Positions 7,449 to 14,078 of a DNA stretch of 23,411 bases are shown in pieces. Positions within the stretch are counted from its first letter, which is position 1; the number at the start of each line of letters is the position of its first letter. Source of the stretch: JAXDBM01 sp964460245. GTDB lineage: Bacteria; Desulfobacterota; Syntrophia; Syntrophales; Fen-1087. The translations under genes were made by a program, and so were the position numbers. Below the pieces are notes generated by a model, which was not told the origin of the DNA, did no database searches, and worked only from the letters and a program-made list of their open reading frames with translations. The stretch is taken from NCBI GenBank assembly GCA_964460245.1, contig CAYWTL010000037.1, positions 1 to 23,411 on the forward strand, in the 5' to 3' direction.

Positions 7449-8276
7449 CTACGCCTTGAAGGCGGAAACCTTGAGGCTGACGATCGAGGCGGCAAGCTGC
7501 TCCGCCGCATCCTGCAATCCCTCGCGGCTGGCCGGTACGCCCGCAGCGGCCGGATGACTGACCAGGTCCTGGATCTGAAAGAGGGTTTCATCGATGATCC
7601 GGACATCCCGAAAACCGGCCGACGCGATAGCATGGATATAATCTTCCTTCATGTCCGCTCCGGAGACACAGCCAATGTAAGCTTCTATCGATTCCTTTAG
7701 CGCCGTCGGGAGAGGCTTCAGAAGAACAATATCCGACACCATCAGGCGACCGCCCGGCTTGAGGACACGAAAGGCCTCCTGAAAAACCCGCCCCTTGTCC
7801 GGAGACAGGTTCACCACGCAGTTGGAGATGACGATGTCCGCCGTACAATCGGCGACAGGCAGATTTTCAATCTCCCCCAGACGAAATTCCACATTTGCAT
7901 AACTGCCCTTGCGGGCATTCTGTCTTGCTTTGTCCAGCATTTCCGGCGTCATGTCCACGCCGATGACCCGGCCACGGTCACCCACTCGCCGGGCAGCCAA
8001 AAAGCAGTCGAAACCCGCGCCGGAACCCAGATCAACCACGGTTTCGCCTTCCTGCAACGATGCCAGGGCGATCGGATTGCCGCAGCCCAGCCCGAGGTTT
8101 GCCCCTTCCGGCACATTCTTCATGTCTTCGTCCGTATAGCCGATATCCCTGCTGATGATCTCCACGGTCTGCCCGGCGCCACAGCATGGCGCTGAAGGCA
8201 AACAGCAGGATCCCGATGTTTTCGCAATCCTGGCATAACCGTCCCTGACGCTTTTCTTGATTTCCGCTTCGTTCAT
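7449..8276 (-). CDS. arsM: Arsenite S-adenosylmethyltransferase
   Basis: A 275-residue SAM-dependent methyltransferase of the ArsM family, which methylates As(III) using thiols and SAM, giving methylated and volatile arsenicals. The SAM-binding motif is VVDLGSGAGFD (80-90). The three cysteines that bind arsenic in characterised ArsM proteins are present in the expected contexts: C65 (LGLGCGNP), C153 (SNCVVNLSPDK) and C203 (YIGCVSGA). Extra paired cysteines near the N-terminus (CC at 24-25 and 31-32) are common in bacterial ArsM. ATG 8276 is preferred because GGAG lies 8 nt upstream and the usual N-terminus (EIKKSVRDGYARIA) follows; an upstream in-frame start at 8318 would overlap the previous gene. 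It lies 25 nt downstream of the AbrB-like gene, almost certainly in one operon. Confidence 0.93.
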   Translation of the reverse strand: MNEAEIKKSVRDGYARIAKTSGSCCLPSAPCCGAGQTVEIISRDIGYTDEDMKNVPEGANLGLGCGNPIALASLQEGETVVDLGSGAGFDCFLAARRVGDRGRVIGVDMTPEMLDKARQNARKGSYANVEFRLGEIENLPVADCTADIVISNCVVNLSPDKGRVFQEAFRVLKPGGRLMVSDIVLLKPLPTALKESIEAYIGCVSGADMKEDYIHAIASAGFRDVRIIDETLFQIQDLVSHPAAAGVPASREGLQDAAEQLAASIVSLKVSAFKA

Positions 8277-8301
8277 TGCTCGATCTCCATAAAAGTCTGT
8301 T

Positions 8302-8583
8302 TCATCCCGAGATTGCACCGGCCAGAACCGGCCCGAGAAACTCCTTGACCCGTTCGGCCAGGTTGTCGGCCCTGATCAGCGCCAGGCAGCACACCTCACC
8401 GTCCTTATCCCAACTGATGAGGGCCAGTTTGTCGCCGGCTTTGATGTTCGCCCTTTCCCGGAGTTCTTTCGGAAGGACCATCTGGCCCCGCTCGTCGATG
8501 CTGACCAGTGACTCCACTTTGCAGCCGCCTGCATTCAAGCGTCCCGTTGCGCAACAGGATTTCTTGGCATTGGTTTTGTTCAT
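8302..8583 (-). CDS. Cys-rich AbrB/MazE/SpoVT-fold DNA-binding protein
   Basis: A 93-residue protein with a SpoVT/AbrB swapped-hairpin domain at about residues 24-70 (SLVSIDERGQMVLPKELRERANIKAGDKLALI). It also has CC at 10-11, C21 and CC at 65-66. AbrB-fold proteins bind DNA as dimers. Cys-rich versions of this type occur beside mercury- and arsenic-methylation genes, where they are annotated only as associated proteins. As the first gene of the arsM operon, with a palindrome at the expected start of its own transcript, it could be an autoregulatory arsenite sensor using the cysteines; that is inference. GGGAGG and a G-run precede the ATG. No toxin partner is nearby, so an antitoxin role is unlikely. 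Confidence 0.8.
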   Translation of the reverse strand: MNKTNAKKSCCATGRLNAGGCKVESLVSIDERGQMVLPKELRERANIKAGDKLALISWDKDGEVCCLALIRADNLAERVKEFLGPVLAGAISG

Positions 8584-8625
8584 CCCCCCAACCCTCCCGT
8601 CATCTATCCAAGCGATATATTTAAT

Positions 8626-8639
8626 TCTGATTAATCAGA
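8626..8639. promoter_or_regulatory. Candidate operator palindrome of the arsM operon
   Basis: TCTGATTAATCAGA is a perfect 14-bp palindrome, and a further half-site (TCTGAT) follows at 8644-8649, overlapping the -10 box. It starts about 8 nt downstream of that -10 box and so sits on or just after the transcription start, the usual position for a repressor site. The binder could be the AbrB-like protein or a distant ArsR. Confidence 0.55.
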
Positions 8640-8647
8640 TTATTCTG

Positions 8648-8676
8648 ATGATAATGATCCATGGGCGACTTGTCAA
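8648..8676 (-). promoter_or_regulatory. Promoter of the AbrB-like/arsM operon
   Basis: On the minus strand a perfect TTGACA (8676-8671) and TATCAT (8653-8648, five of six consensus bases) are separated by an ideal 17 nt. This is the best sigma-70-type promoter in the window. The predicted leader is about 55-60 nt. Confidence 0.75.
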
Positions 8677-8748
8677 GTATCCGTGCGAATGTTCTTTCAC
8701 ATTCGGTTTGCGTGAAACATTCTTGATTCCTGGAATGCACATATTGCG

Positions 8749-8777
8749 TTGACATCTCCTTCCGTTTTTCTTAATCT
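8749..8777 (+). promoter_or_regulatory. Possible promoter of the htpX-remnant operon
   Basis: TTGACA at 8749-8754 and TAATCT at 8772-8777 are separated by 17 nt. The -10 box keeps TA...T only. The predicted start lies about 40 nt before the ATG at 8825. It is divergent from the arsM promoter with about 70 nt between the two -35 boxes. Confidence 0.5.
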
Positions 8778-8824
8778 GCGAGCCTACATGCTTCATGTGA
8801 CCCCTCGTCAGAGGGCAATTCCTG

Positions 8825-9160
8825 ATGAACACACTGAAAGTGATTCTCCTGCTGTCATCGCTCACCGGCCTTCCGGCCCTAATCGACGACCGGATCGGAA
8901 AGGGGAGAGGCATGGTCATCGCCCTGGTGATTTCCGTCCTCATGAATATCGGCGGCTACCGGTTTTCGGACAGCATCGTCCTGCGCATGCACAACGCACG
9001 GGCGGCAAGGATCAAGCCGATGAACGCCAATCCTTCCACAGCCCACATGTTTATCGCCAACCCCTTGTCCGGCGGAACGATCCTGAACCTTTTCAGCACC
9101 CACCCGCCCATCGAGAATCGGATGGAAAGACTCTTGAAATTGAGGGGCGGGGCCTCATGA
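8825..9160 (+). pseudogene. htpX: HtpX-like M48 protease with internal deletion (no catalytic site)
   Basis: A 111-residue open frame that matches both ends of HtpX, the membrane-bound zinc metalloprotease of envelope quality control (normally about 280-290 residues). Residues 1-59 match the N-terminus, with two hydrophobic segments and the FSDSIVLRMHNARA block. Residues about 66-109 match the extreme C-terminus (NPSTAHMFIANPLSGG, then LFSTHPPIENRMERL). The roughly 170 residues between, including the HEXXH zinc site and the second pair of membrane segments, are missing, and the junction (near 9000-9015) is in frame. It therefore cannot be a protease, but a small membrane protein could still be made: promoter and start are intact. 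No strong ribosome-binding site is seen. Its stop overlaps the start of the next gene (ATGA). Confidence 0.82.
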
Positions 9161-9372
9161 GCGGTTTGAACTGCGCATTTTGCGACGCCATCGGAATGTT
9201 CACTTTCTGCAAGGGATGCGACAGGCCCGTATGTGAGCACTGCTGCCGGTTTGAGCTGATCGGCTCCGGCTGCGGGTGCGTCTGGCCGGTTTATTATTGC
9301 CGGGATTGCGTTTCCAATCCCCTGATCAATCCCAATGCGCCATTCAGAACGGAAGCGCCGGATCCTTCATGA
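9157..9372 (+). CDS. 71-residue cysteine-rich putative zinc-binding protein
   Basis: A 71-residue protein with eleven cysteines (6, 9, 18, 21, 26, 29, 30, 39, 41, 48, 51). They form successive CX2C pairs: CAFC, CKGC, CEHC and CRDC, with an intervening CGC. The spacing resembles two or more zinc knuckles or a cross-brace fold, as in RING- or B-box-type modules; I do not recognise a specific family. The start at 9157 is fixed by the ATGA overlap with the htpX remnant, and GAGGGGCGGGG lies just upstream, so translation is probably coupled. A longer frame upstream is only the shadow of htpX. There is no signal or membrane segment. With HtpX broken, its partner or role is unclear. Confidence 0.68.
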   Translation: MSGLNCAFCDAIGMFTFCKGCDRPVCEHCCRFELIGSGCGCVWPVYYCRDCVSNPLINPNAPFRTEAPDPS

Positions 9373-9427
9373 TGAAGCGGGCCGACGCAGTGGGTAACCG
9401 ACGGACAAATTTTGAGGAGGTGTCGTG

Positions 9428-10003
9428 ATGGCGGTAAAGATCCTGGTCTTGCTGGGAAGTCCGAGAAGAAAAGGCAACAGCGCCCTGCTCGCGGGGCAGA
9501 TCGAGAAGGGGGCAAAAGCGGCCAAGGCAAAGGTCGAAACCATCTACCTGCACGGCAAGGCCATATCCCCCTGCAAAGCCTGTTTTATCTGCCAGAAGAA
9601 AAACAGCAAGGGCTGTTCCATCCAAGACGACATGCAGGACATCTATCTGAAACTCATCGAGGCGGATGCTTGGGTGATTGCCAGCCCCGTATACTGGTTC
9701 AACATGTCCGCACAGACCAAGATCTTCATGGATCGCTGTTTCGCCCTTCCGGCCTACCGGGCGGAGCCGTTTATCGGAAAGCGGATCGCGATCGCCATGA
9801 CGTACGGCGGTGAAGACCCATTCGATTCGGGATGCGTCAATGCGCTGAGGACCTTTCAGGATGCCTTCGGTTACATCGAAGCGAAAATCGTGGGCATGGT
9901 GTACGGCAGCGCCATGGATGCGGGTCGCATCCGGTCCGATCGGAAAGTCATGCGGGAGGCCTACGATCTGGGGAAGAAGCTTGCGATGGATTCAGAGGTA
10001 TGA
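9428..10003 (+). CDS. Iron-sulfur flavoprotein (NADPH-dependent FMN reductase-like)
   Basis: A 191-residue flavodoxin-fold protein. The FMN phosphate loop is LLGSPRRKGNS near the N-terminus, and ASPVYWFNMSAQTKIFMDR (about 85-103) is the second flavin-contact block. Cysteines C49, C52, C55 and C63 form CX2CX2CX7C, the compact motif that binds a 4Fe-4S cluster in iron-sulfur flavoproteins (Isf) of anaerobes, followed by the usual DDM. Isf proteins transfer electrons, often linked to O2 or peroxide defence or to ferredoxin. AGGAGG at 9415-9420 has ideal spacing to ATG 9428; GTG at 9425 is an alternative one codon earlier. It lies 55 nt after the Cys-rich gene and its last 12 nt overlap the end of the convergent lysR gene. 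Confidence 0.85.
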   Translation: MAVKILVLLGSPRRKGNSALLAGQIEKGAKAAKAKVETIYLHGKAISPCKACFICQKKNSKGCSIQDDMQDIYLKLIEADAWVIASPVYWFNMSAQTKIFMDRCFALPAYRAEPFIGKRIAIAMTYGGEDPFDSGCVNALRTFQDAFGYIEAKIVGMVYGSAMDAGRIRSDRKVMREAYDLGKKLAMDSEV

Positions 10004-10894
10004 GGAGAGAGAACGGACGGCAGCCCTGGCCGCGTCCAAAAAATTCTGCAGAACCGGCGCACGATTGTCTTTCACCCAGGCCATGTGGAGGACCGTCTCC
10101 GCTTTTCCAGAAATCGACCTGAACACGACCCCCAGAATGCGGGACCGCTGCATCGAGGCGGGCAATATTGAGATGCCGATGCCTGCGGCCACCAGACCGA
10201 TGATCGTGTGGAACTGCGATGCCTCCAGAACGATGTGCGGGCTGAAACCTTCCTGCTGGCAGAGGGTGATGATGTGATCGAAGAATCCGGGTCCCCGCTG
10301 CCTCGGAATCATGATGAAGGATTCATTCGACAGCCGGCGCAGTGACAGGATGCGCTCCTTCCGCAGCGGATGATTCCCGGGCATGGCCACCACCAAAGGT
10401 TCGTGAAAGACCGGCTCTACGGATATTTCCTTGTCTCCCATGCCCTTGGGCGGCCGCATGAAGCCCACTTGGATTCTTCCGTCAAGCAAGGCTTCGAGCT
10501 GCTGGCTGGTGTTCATTTCCGTCAGGGACAGTTCAACGGCCGGAAACCGCTTGCGGAACTCCCGGATGACCTGGGGCAGCACGCTGTAATTGGCGGATCC
10601 GATGAAGCCAATGGACAGGCGACCGATCTCCCCCCTGTCGGCGCGGTTTGTCTGACGGACCGCCTCTTTCGTCATGGCCATGATTCGTCGGGCCTCGGTA
10701 AGGAAAACCACCCCTGCTTCGGTGAGTTCCACACGCCGCCTCGTGCGGTTGAACAGACGGACGCCGATTTCCTCCTCCAACTGCTTGATTTGCTGGCTGA
10801 GGGGCGGTTGCGAAATGTTCAGCCTTTTCGCGGCCCGTCCGAAATGCATCTCCTCCGCGACTGCAATAAAATAATTCAGATGTCTCAATTCCAT
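9992..10894 (-). CDS. LysR-family transcriptional regulator
   Basis: A 300-residue LysR-type regulator. The N-terminal winged helix-turn-helix (about 1-60) reads ELRHLNYFIAVAEEMHFGRA, then LNISQPPLSQQIKQLEEE and VRLFNRTRR. The effector-binding periplasmic-binding-protein-like domain spans about 90-295 (LSIGFIGSANYSVLP...VAAGIGISILPASM). The N-terminus is of the BenM/CatM/HcaR-like type, which usually activates catabolism of aromatic or organic acids. It is transcribed divergently from the phosphotransacylase/kinase operon across a 166-nt AT-rich gap, the normal layout for a LysR protein and its target, so control of that operon in response to a substrate or acyl-CoA is likely. The gene end overlaps the flavoprotein gene on the other strand by 12 nt. 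Confidence 0.93.
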   Translation of the reverse strand: MELRHLNYFIAVAEEMHFGRAAKRLNISQPPLSQQIKQLEEEIGVRLFNRTRRRVELTEAGVVFLTEARRIMAMTKEAVRQTNRADRGEIGRLSIGFIGSANYSVLPQVIREFRKRFPAVELSLTEMNTSQQLEALLDGRIQVGFMRPPKGMGDKEISVEPVFHEPLVVAMPGNHPLRKERILSLRRLSNESFIMIPRQRGPGFFDHIITLCQQEGFSPHIVLEASQFHTIIGLVAAGIGISILPASMQRSRILGVVFRSISGKAETVLHMAWVKDNRAPVLQNFLDAARAAVRSLSSYL

Positions 10895-10907
10895 TGATTC
10901 TTAAAAA

Positions 10908-10962
10908 GTATCATATCGATATAAACAATATATTTTACATTTTACAAAACCTATTCTAGACT
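10908..10962 (+). promoter_or_regulatory. AT-rich divergent control region with promoter for the phosphotransacylase operon
   Basis: TTTACA (10934-10939) and TAGACT (10957-10962, four of six) at 17 nt form a candidate + promoter about 100 nt before the first gene. Just upstream, ATATCGATAT (10913-10922) is a perfect 10-bp palindrome followed by further ATAT steps, a plausible LysR recognition element placed between the two divergent genes. No strong T-N11-A site can be singled out because of the AT bias. Confidence 0.42.
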
Positions 10963-11060
10963 GAAACTGCTGTCAATGAATATCTACAGCGATGCACGGA
11001 CCGGTTTCCGGGGACTCCGGCGCCGGCACCCGGTTCATTCCAGCGAAGGGAGGTTCGGCA

Positions 11061-11981
11061 ATGATCAGATCGTTACAGGATTTTACCCGGCTGGCACGAG
11101 AAAAAGGGCCGAAAAAGCTCGCCGTTCTTGCGCCGGAAGATGAGGAGTTCATGCGTGCGGTGAAGGCCGGCTGGGAAATGGGGTACATCGAACCCGTGCT
11201 CATCGGCGATATGAAGAAAATGGAGGGGGTTGCGGAGAAGACGGCGTTTGACATCAGCAGGTTCCAAAAGATCCCCCGGGAAGGACAGCAGGCCATATCG
11301 GATCTGGGAATCAACATGCTCTTTACCGGCGAGACGCCCATTGCCAGCAAGGGCCAGATCCCGACGTCCTATATCTATCGTTCGATCATTCGCGAGGAAG
11401 CAAAGGCGGGTTCCGGCATGACCGTCAGCGTCGTGACCTTCTGGGAGGTTCCGGGCATCGACCACCTGGTAGCCTTCACCGACACAGGCGTCAATATTCA
11501 GCCGGACGCCGCGGCCAAGGCGGAGATCGTCAAGAACGCCGTCTTCGTCTACCATCTCATGGGATACCCGAATCCGAAGATCGCCGTCCTTTCCGGCCGA
11601 CGTGAAGTCGGCGGAAAACTGGCATCATACCGGGATTACGAGGTCCTGAAAAAAGCTGCCGCCGCCGGGGACTTCGGGGCGTGCGAGATCGTCGACGCCA
11701 CATCCTTCACGGAGATCTTCCTGGGTGACAGAGACGGCCTTGCAAGCTACGACCGCATCCAGGGAGAGGGAATGCCCCATATCCTGGTCGTTCCCTGTCT
11801 CGACACGGGCAACGTCATCTGCAAGCTCGACTTTTTCCTCGATGTGACCCGCAGTTCCCTGGTTGCAACGTCCCGAGGTCCGGTCTGCATTCCCGCACGG
11901 TCCGACTTCAGCGACAATATTGTTCAGCAGCTCGCCATGTGCGTGGTTCTGGCCGATCGCATGGATAAGGAGGCGCAGTAA
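11061..11981 (+). CDS. Phosphate acetyl/butyryltransferase-family protein, paralogue A
   Basis: A 306-residue protein of the phosphotransacylase (Pta/Ptb) fold, whose members exchange CoA for phosphate on acyl groups. The N-terminal pattern (KKLAVLAPEDEEFMRAVKAG, then PVLIGD), the FTDTGVNIQPD block (139-149) and the C-terminal LDTGNVICKLDFF (247-259) plus IPARSD (277-282) fit the family. The last two correspond to the conserved GNxxxK and SRxD elements of the phosphate/CoA site. In contrast, the central A-x-E-x-VNP...T-x-DAA block of butyryltransferases is replaced by LSGRREVGGKLASYRDYE. It is thus a divergent paralogue. The start follows AGGGAGGT with 6-7 nt spacing; an upstream in-frame ATG has no such site. 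Paralogue B begins immediately after its stop. Confidence 0.78.
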   Translation: MIRSLQDFTRLAREKGPKKLAVLAPEDEEFMRAVKAGWEMGYIEPVLIGDMKKMEGVAEKTAFDISRFQKIPREGQQAISDLGINMLFTGETPIASKGQIPTSYIYRSIIREEAKAGSGMTVSVVTFWEVPGIDHLVAFTDTGVNIQPDAAAKAEIVKNAVFVYHLMGYPNPKIAVLSGRREVGGKLASYRDYEVLKKAAAAGDFGACEIVDATSFTEIFLGDRDGLASYDRIQGEGMPHILVVPCLDTGNVICKLDFFLDVTRSSLVATSRGPVCIPARSDFSDNIVQQLAMCVVLADRMDKEAQ

Positions 11982-11982
11982 A

Positions 11983-12897
11983 ATGATGAATTCATTCAAG
12001 GACATTTTCAAGGCTGCGCAACAGGCCGGGGTGAAGAGGCTGCTCGTTCCCGCTCCGGTCGCCCAGGATCTTTCCCTTCTGGCCGATGCATGCGGCGCCG
12101 GATTGATCTCCCCCTGTTTCGTCGGCGACCCCGGAACGATCCGGACCCTGATCACCGATGCCCCGCTGCTGAAGGAAAAATGCGAGATCCTCGAAGAGCG
12201 CGACCCGCGGCGGATCCCGGGGCGGGCCGTCTCCCTCGTGCGGGAGGGCCGCGCCGACATCCTGATGCAGGGGGGAATTGCCCACCGGGACCTGATGGAC
12301 GCCGTGACCGAGAAGAGCAGCGGCCTGAAGACCGGCCGCGTGGCGAGCTATGTCTCCCTTTTCGAGCTGATCAAGCGGGAAAAGCTGATCCTGGTCACGG
12401 ACACGTTCCTGAACGACGGTCCCGGCATCGCGGAGAAGCAGGCTATCCTGGAGAATGCCCTGCAACTCGCCCGCAGGCTGGGAATCGAGCAGCCGAAGAC
12501 AGCCGTTCTGGCCGCGATCGAGCAGGTGAATCCCGGCATCCCCTCGACCCTCGACGCGGCCATTCTCTCCAAAATGGCGGATCGCCGGCAATTCGGGAAC
12601 GCCGTTGTGGAAGGGCCTCTCGACATCGACTGCGCCCTGAGCCGGGTTGCAGCGGAACGGAAGGGGCTGAAGAGCGTCGTGACGGGGAACGTGGATATCT
12701 ACATGGTCCCCGAAATCGACACGGGTCATCTTCTGGCCGAGGCCCTGGTCTTTTTCGGCCGTATGCAGGCGGCGGGGGCGGTGATGGGAACATCCCGCCC
12801 GGTGATCCTGAAGATGCCCTTCGTCTCCGAGGATAACCGGCTCGTGGAAATCGCCCTGGCATGCCTGCTTTGCGGGAAGGGAGGCCGCAATGGGTAA
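11983..12897 (+). CDS. Phosphate butyryltransferase-family protein, paralogue B
   Basis: A 304-residue protein closer to classical phosphate butyryltransferase in the middle: DILMQGGIAHRDLMDAV (92-108), LGIEQPKTAVLAAIEQVNPG (166-185), IPSTLDAAIL (186-195) and VVEGPLDIDCALS (208-220). Near the C-terminus it departs from the family: the usual GNxxxK reads GHLLAE (239-244 region) and the SRxD loop is replaced by LKMPFVSED. So it keeps just those blocks that paralogue A lacks, and the reverse. AAGGAGG inside the end of paralogue A has about 9 nt spacing to the first ATG, and the last 8 nt overlap the kinase gene, so tight co-expression is expected. Predicted substrate: a short- or branched-chain acyl-CoA, unproven. 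Confidence 0.8.
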   Translation: MMNSFKDIFKAAQQAGVKRLLVPAPVAQDLSLLADACGAGLISPCFVGDPGTIRTLITDAPLLKEKCEILEERDPRRIPGRAVSLVREGRADILMQGGIAHRDLMDAVTEKSSGLKTGRVASYVSLFELIKREKLILVTDTFLNDGPGIAEKQAILENALQLARRLGIEQPKTAVLAAIEQVNPGIPSTLDAAILSKMADRRQFGNAVVEGPLDIDCALSRVAAERKGLKSVVTGNVDIYMVPEIDTGHLLAEALVFFGRMQAAGAVMGTSRPVILKMPFVSEDNRLVEIALACLLCGKGGRNG

Positions 12898-13978
12898 GGA
12901 ATATCGTCTGCTGATCATCAACGTGGGATCCACTTCCACGAAGGTCGCCTGCTTCTCGGGAGGCGATCCCGTGGCCATTGAAAACATCGCCTATCGCGGA
13001 GAGGATCTGGCCGCCTATCCGTCCCTTGCCGCCCAGCTTCCGCGCCGCGAAGAAGATGTCTTGAAATTCCTGGAGAAGAACGGGATCGCTTTGGCAGGGG
13101 TCGACATGATCATCAGCCGAGGCGGGCTCGGTAAACCGTCGCCCGCCGGTGCCTATCAAATCGACGAGCGAATGCGGAGCGATCTCCTGGAAGGCAAATA
13201 CGGGAAGCACCCCTCAGCTCTGGGGCCGTCCATGGCGCTTGACTTCGCCAAGCAATACGGCATGCCCGCCATCGTCATCGATCCCCCGAGCACGGACGAG
13301 TTCGAGCCCCTGGCCCGGATCTCCGGCATCCCTGAGATTGAGCGCAAAAGCGCCTTTCACGCCCTGAACCAGAAGATGGCGGCTCGAAAGTATGCCGCCC
13401 ACATCGGGAAAGGATACGAGGAGATCAACGCGATCGTGGCTCACCTGGGCGGCGGCATTACCGTGGGCGCCCACCGGCGGGGCCGGGTTGTCGATTGCAC
13501 GCATGGCCTGACGGAGGGTCCTTTTACGCCGGAGCGGGCCGGGGCGATCCCCACCATGGACCTCCTCGACCTGGCCTTTTCGGGAAAGCTGGATCGCAAG
13601 CAGCTCCAGGTTCGGCTGGTCGGCCGGGGGGGCCTGGCTGCCTACCTGGGAACGACGGACGCCCGGAAGGTGGAAGAAATGATTCAGGAAGGGAACGAAA
13701 AGGCGAAGCGGATCTTCGAAGCCATGGCCTACCAGATCGCCCGGGAAATCGGCGCCATGAGCACCGTCCTCTATGGGCGGATCGACGGGATCGTCCTGAC
13801 GGGCGGGCTTGCCCACAGCGGCATGCTGACGGGCTGGGTCGAGCAGCGAATCCGGTTTCTCGCGCCTGTGTTCGTCTATCCCGGCGAGGACGAAATGGCG
13901 GCCCTGGCCGAGGGCGGCCTGAGGGTCCTGCGGGGGGAAGAAGGAATACAGTCCTACGAACAGGCAAGCCCGGCATAA
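12890..13978 (+). CDS. buk: Butyrate kinase (branched-chain/short-chain acyl kinase)
   Basis: A 362-residue member of the acetate/butyrate kinase family of the ASKHA fold, catalysing acyl-phosphate + ADP to acid + ATP. Recognisable blocks are IINVGSTSTKVA (phosphate/ATP loop near the N-terminus), ISRGGLGKPSPAGAYQID, VIDPPSTDEFEPLARISG, SAFHALNQKMAARK, IVAHLGGGITVGAH and VLTGGLAHSG, all typical of Buk and not of AckA. Length is normal. The ATG lies inside the end of paralogue B (8-nt overlap), with GGGAGG upstream. With the two transacylase proteins it completes a route from acyl-CoA to free acid with ATP formation, or the reverse for activation of an acid. No clear terminator separates it from the convergent idh gene. 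Confidence 0.94.
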   Translation: MGKEYRLLIINVGSTSTKVACFSGGDPVAIENIAYRGEDLAAYPSLAAQLPRREEDVLKFLEKNGIALAGVDMIISRGGLGKPSPAGAYQIDERMRSDLLEGKYGKHPSALGPSMALDFAKQYGMPAIVIDPPSTDEFEPLARISGIPEIERKSAFHALNQKMAARKYAAHIGKGYEEINAIVAHLGGGITVGAHRRGRVVDCTHGLTEGPFTPERAGAIPTMDLLDLAFSGKLDRKQLQVRLVGRGGLAAYLGTTDARKVEEMIQEGNEKAKRIFEAMAYQIAREIGAMSTVLYGRIDGIVLTGGLAHSGMLTGWVEQRIRFLAPVFVYPGEDEMAALAEGGLRVLRGEEGIQSYEQASPA

Positions 13979-14078
13979 AACCGGCAGGACGGCGATGCCT
14001 CCGCACTTCATGCCGTCCGTTTCATCGTCCCGCCGCCGGCTCTTTCCCACGGTCAAGCCGCGTGAGGGAACCGGCACT

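Noticed and set aside
8749..9156. Upstream extension of the Cys-rich protein frame
   Set aside because: It is the other frame of the htpX remnant; the ATGA overlap gives the better start at 9157.
12443..13210. Long minus frame opposite paralogue B and buk
   Set aside because: High-GC antisense shadow; no domain and no ribosome-binding site.
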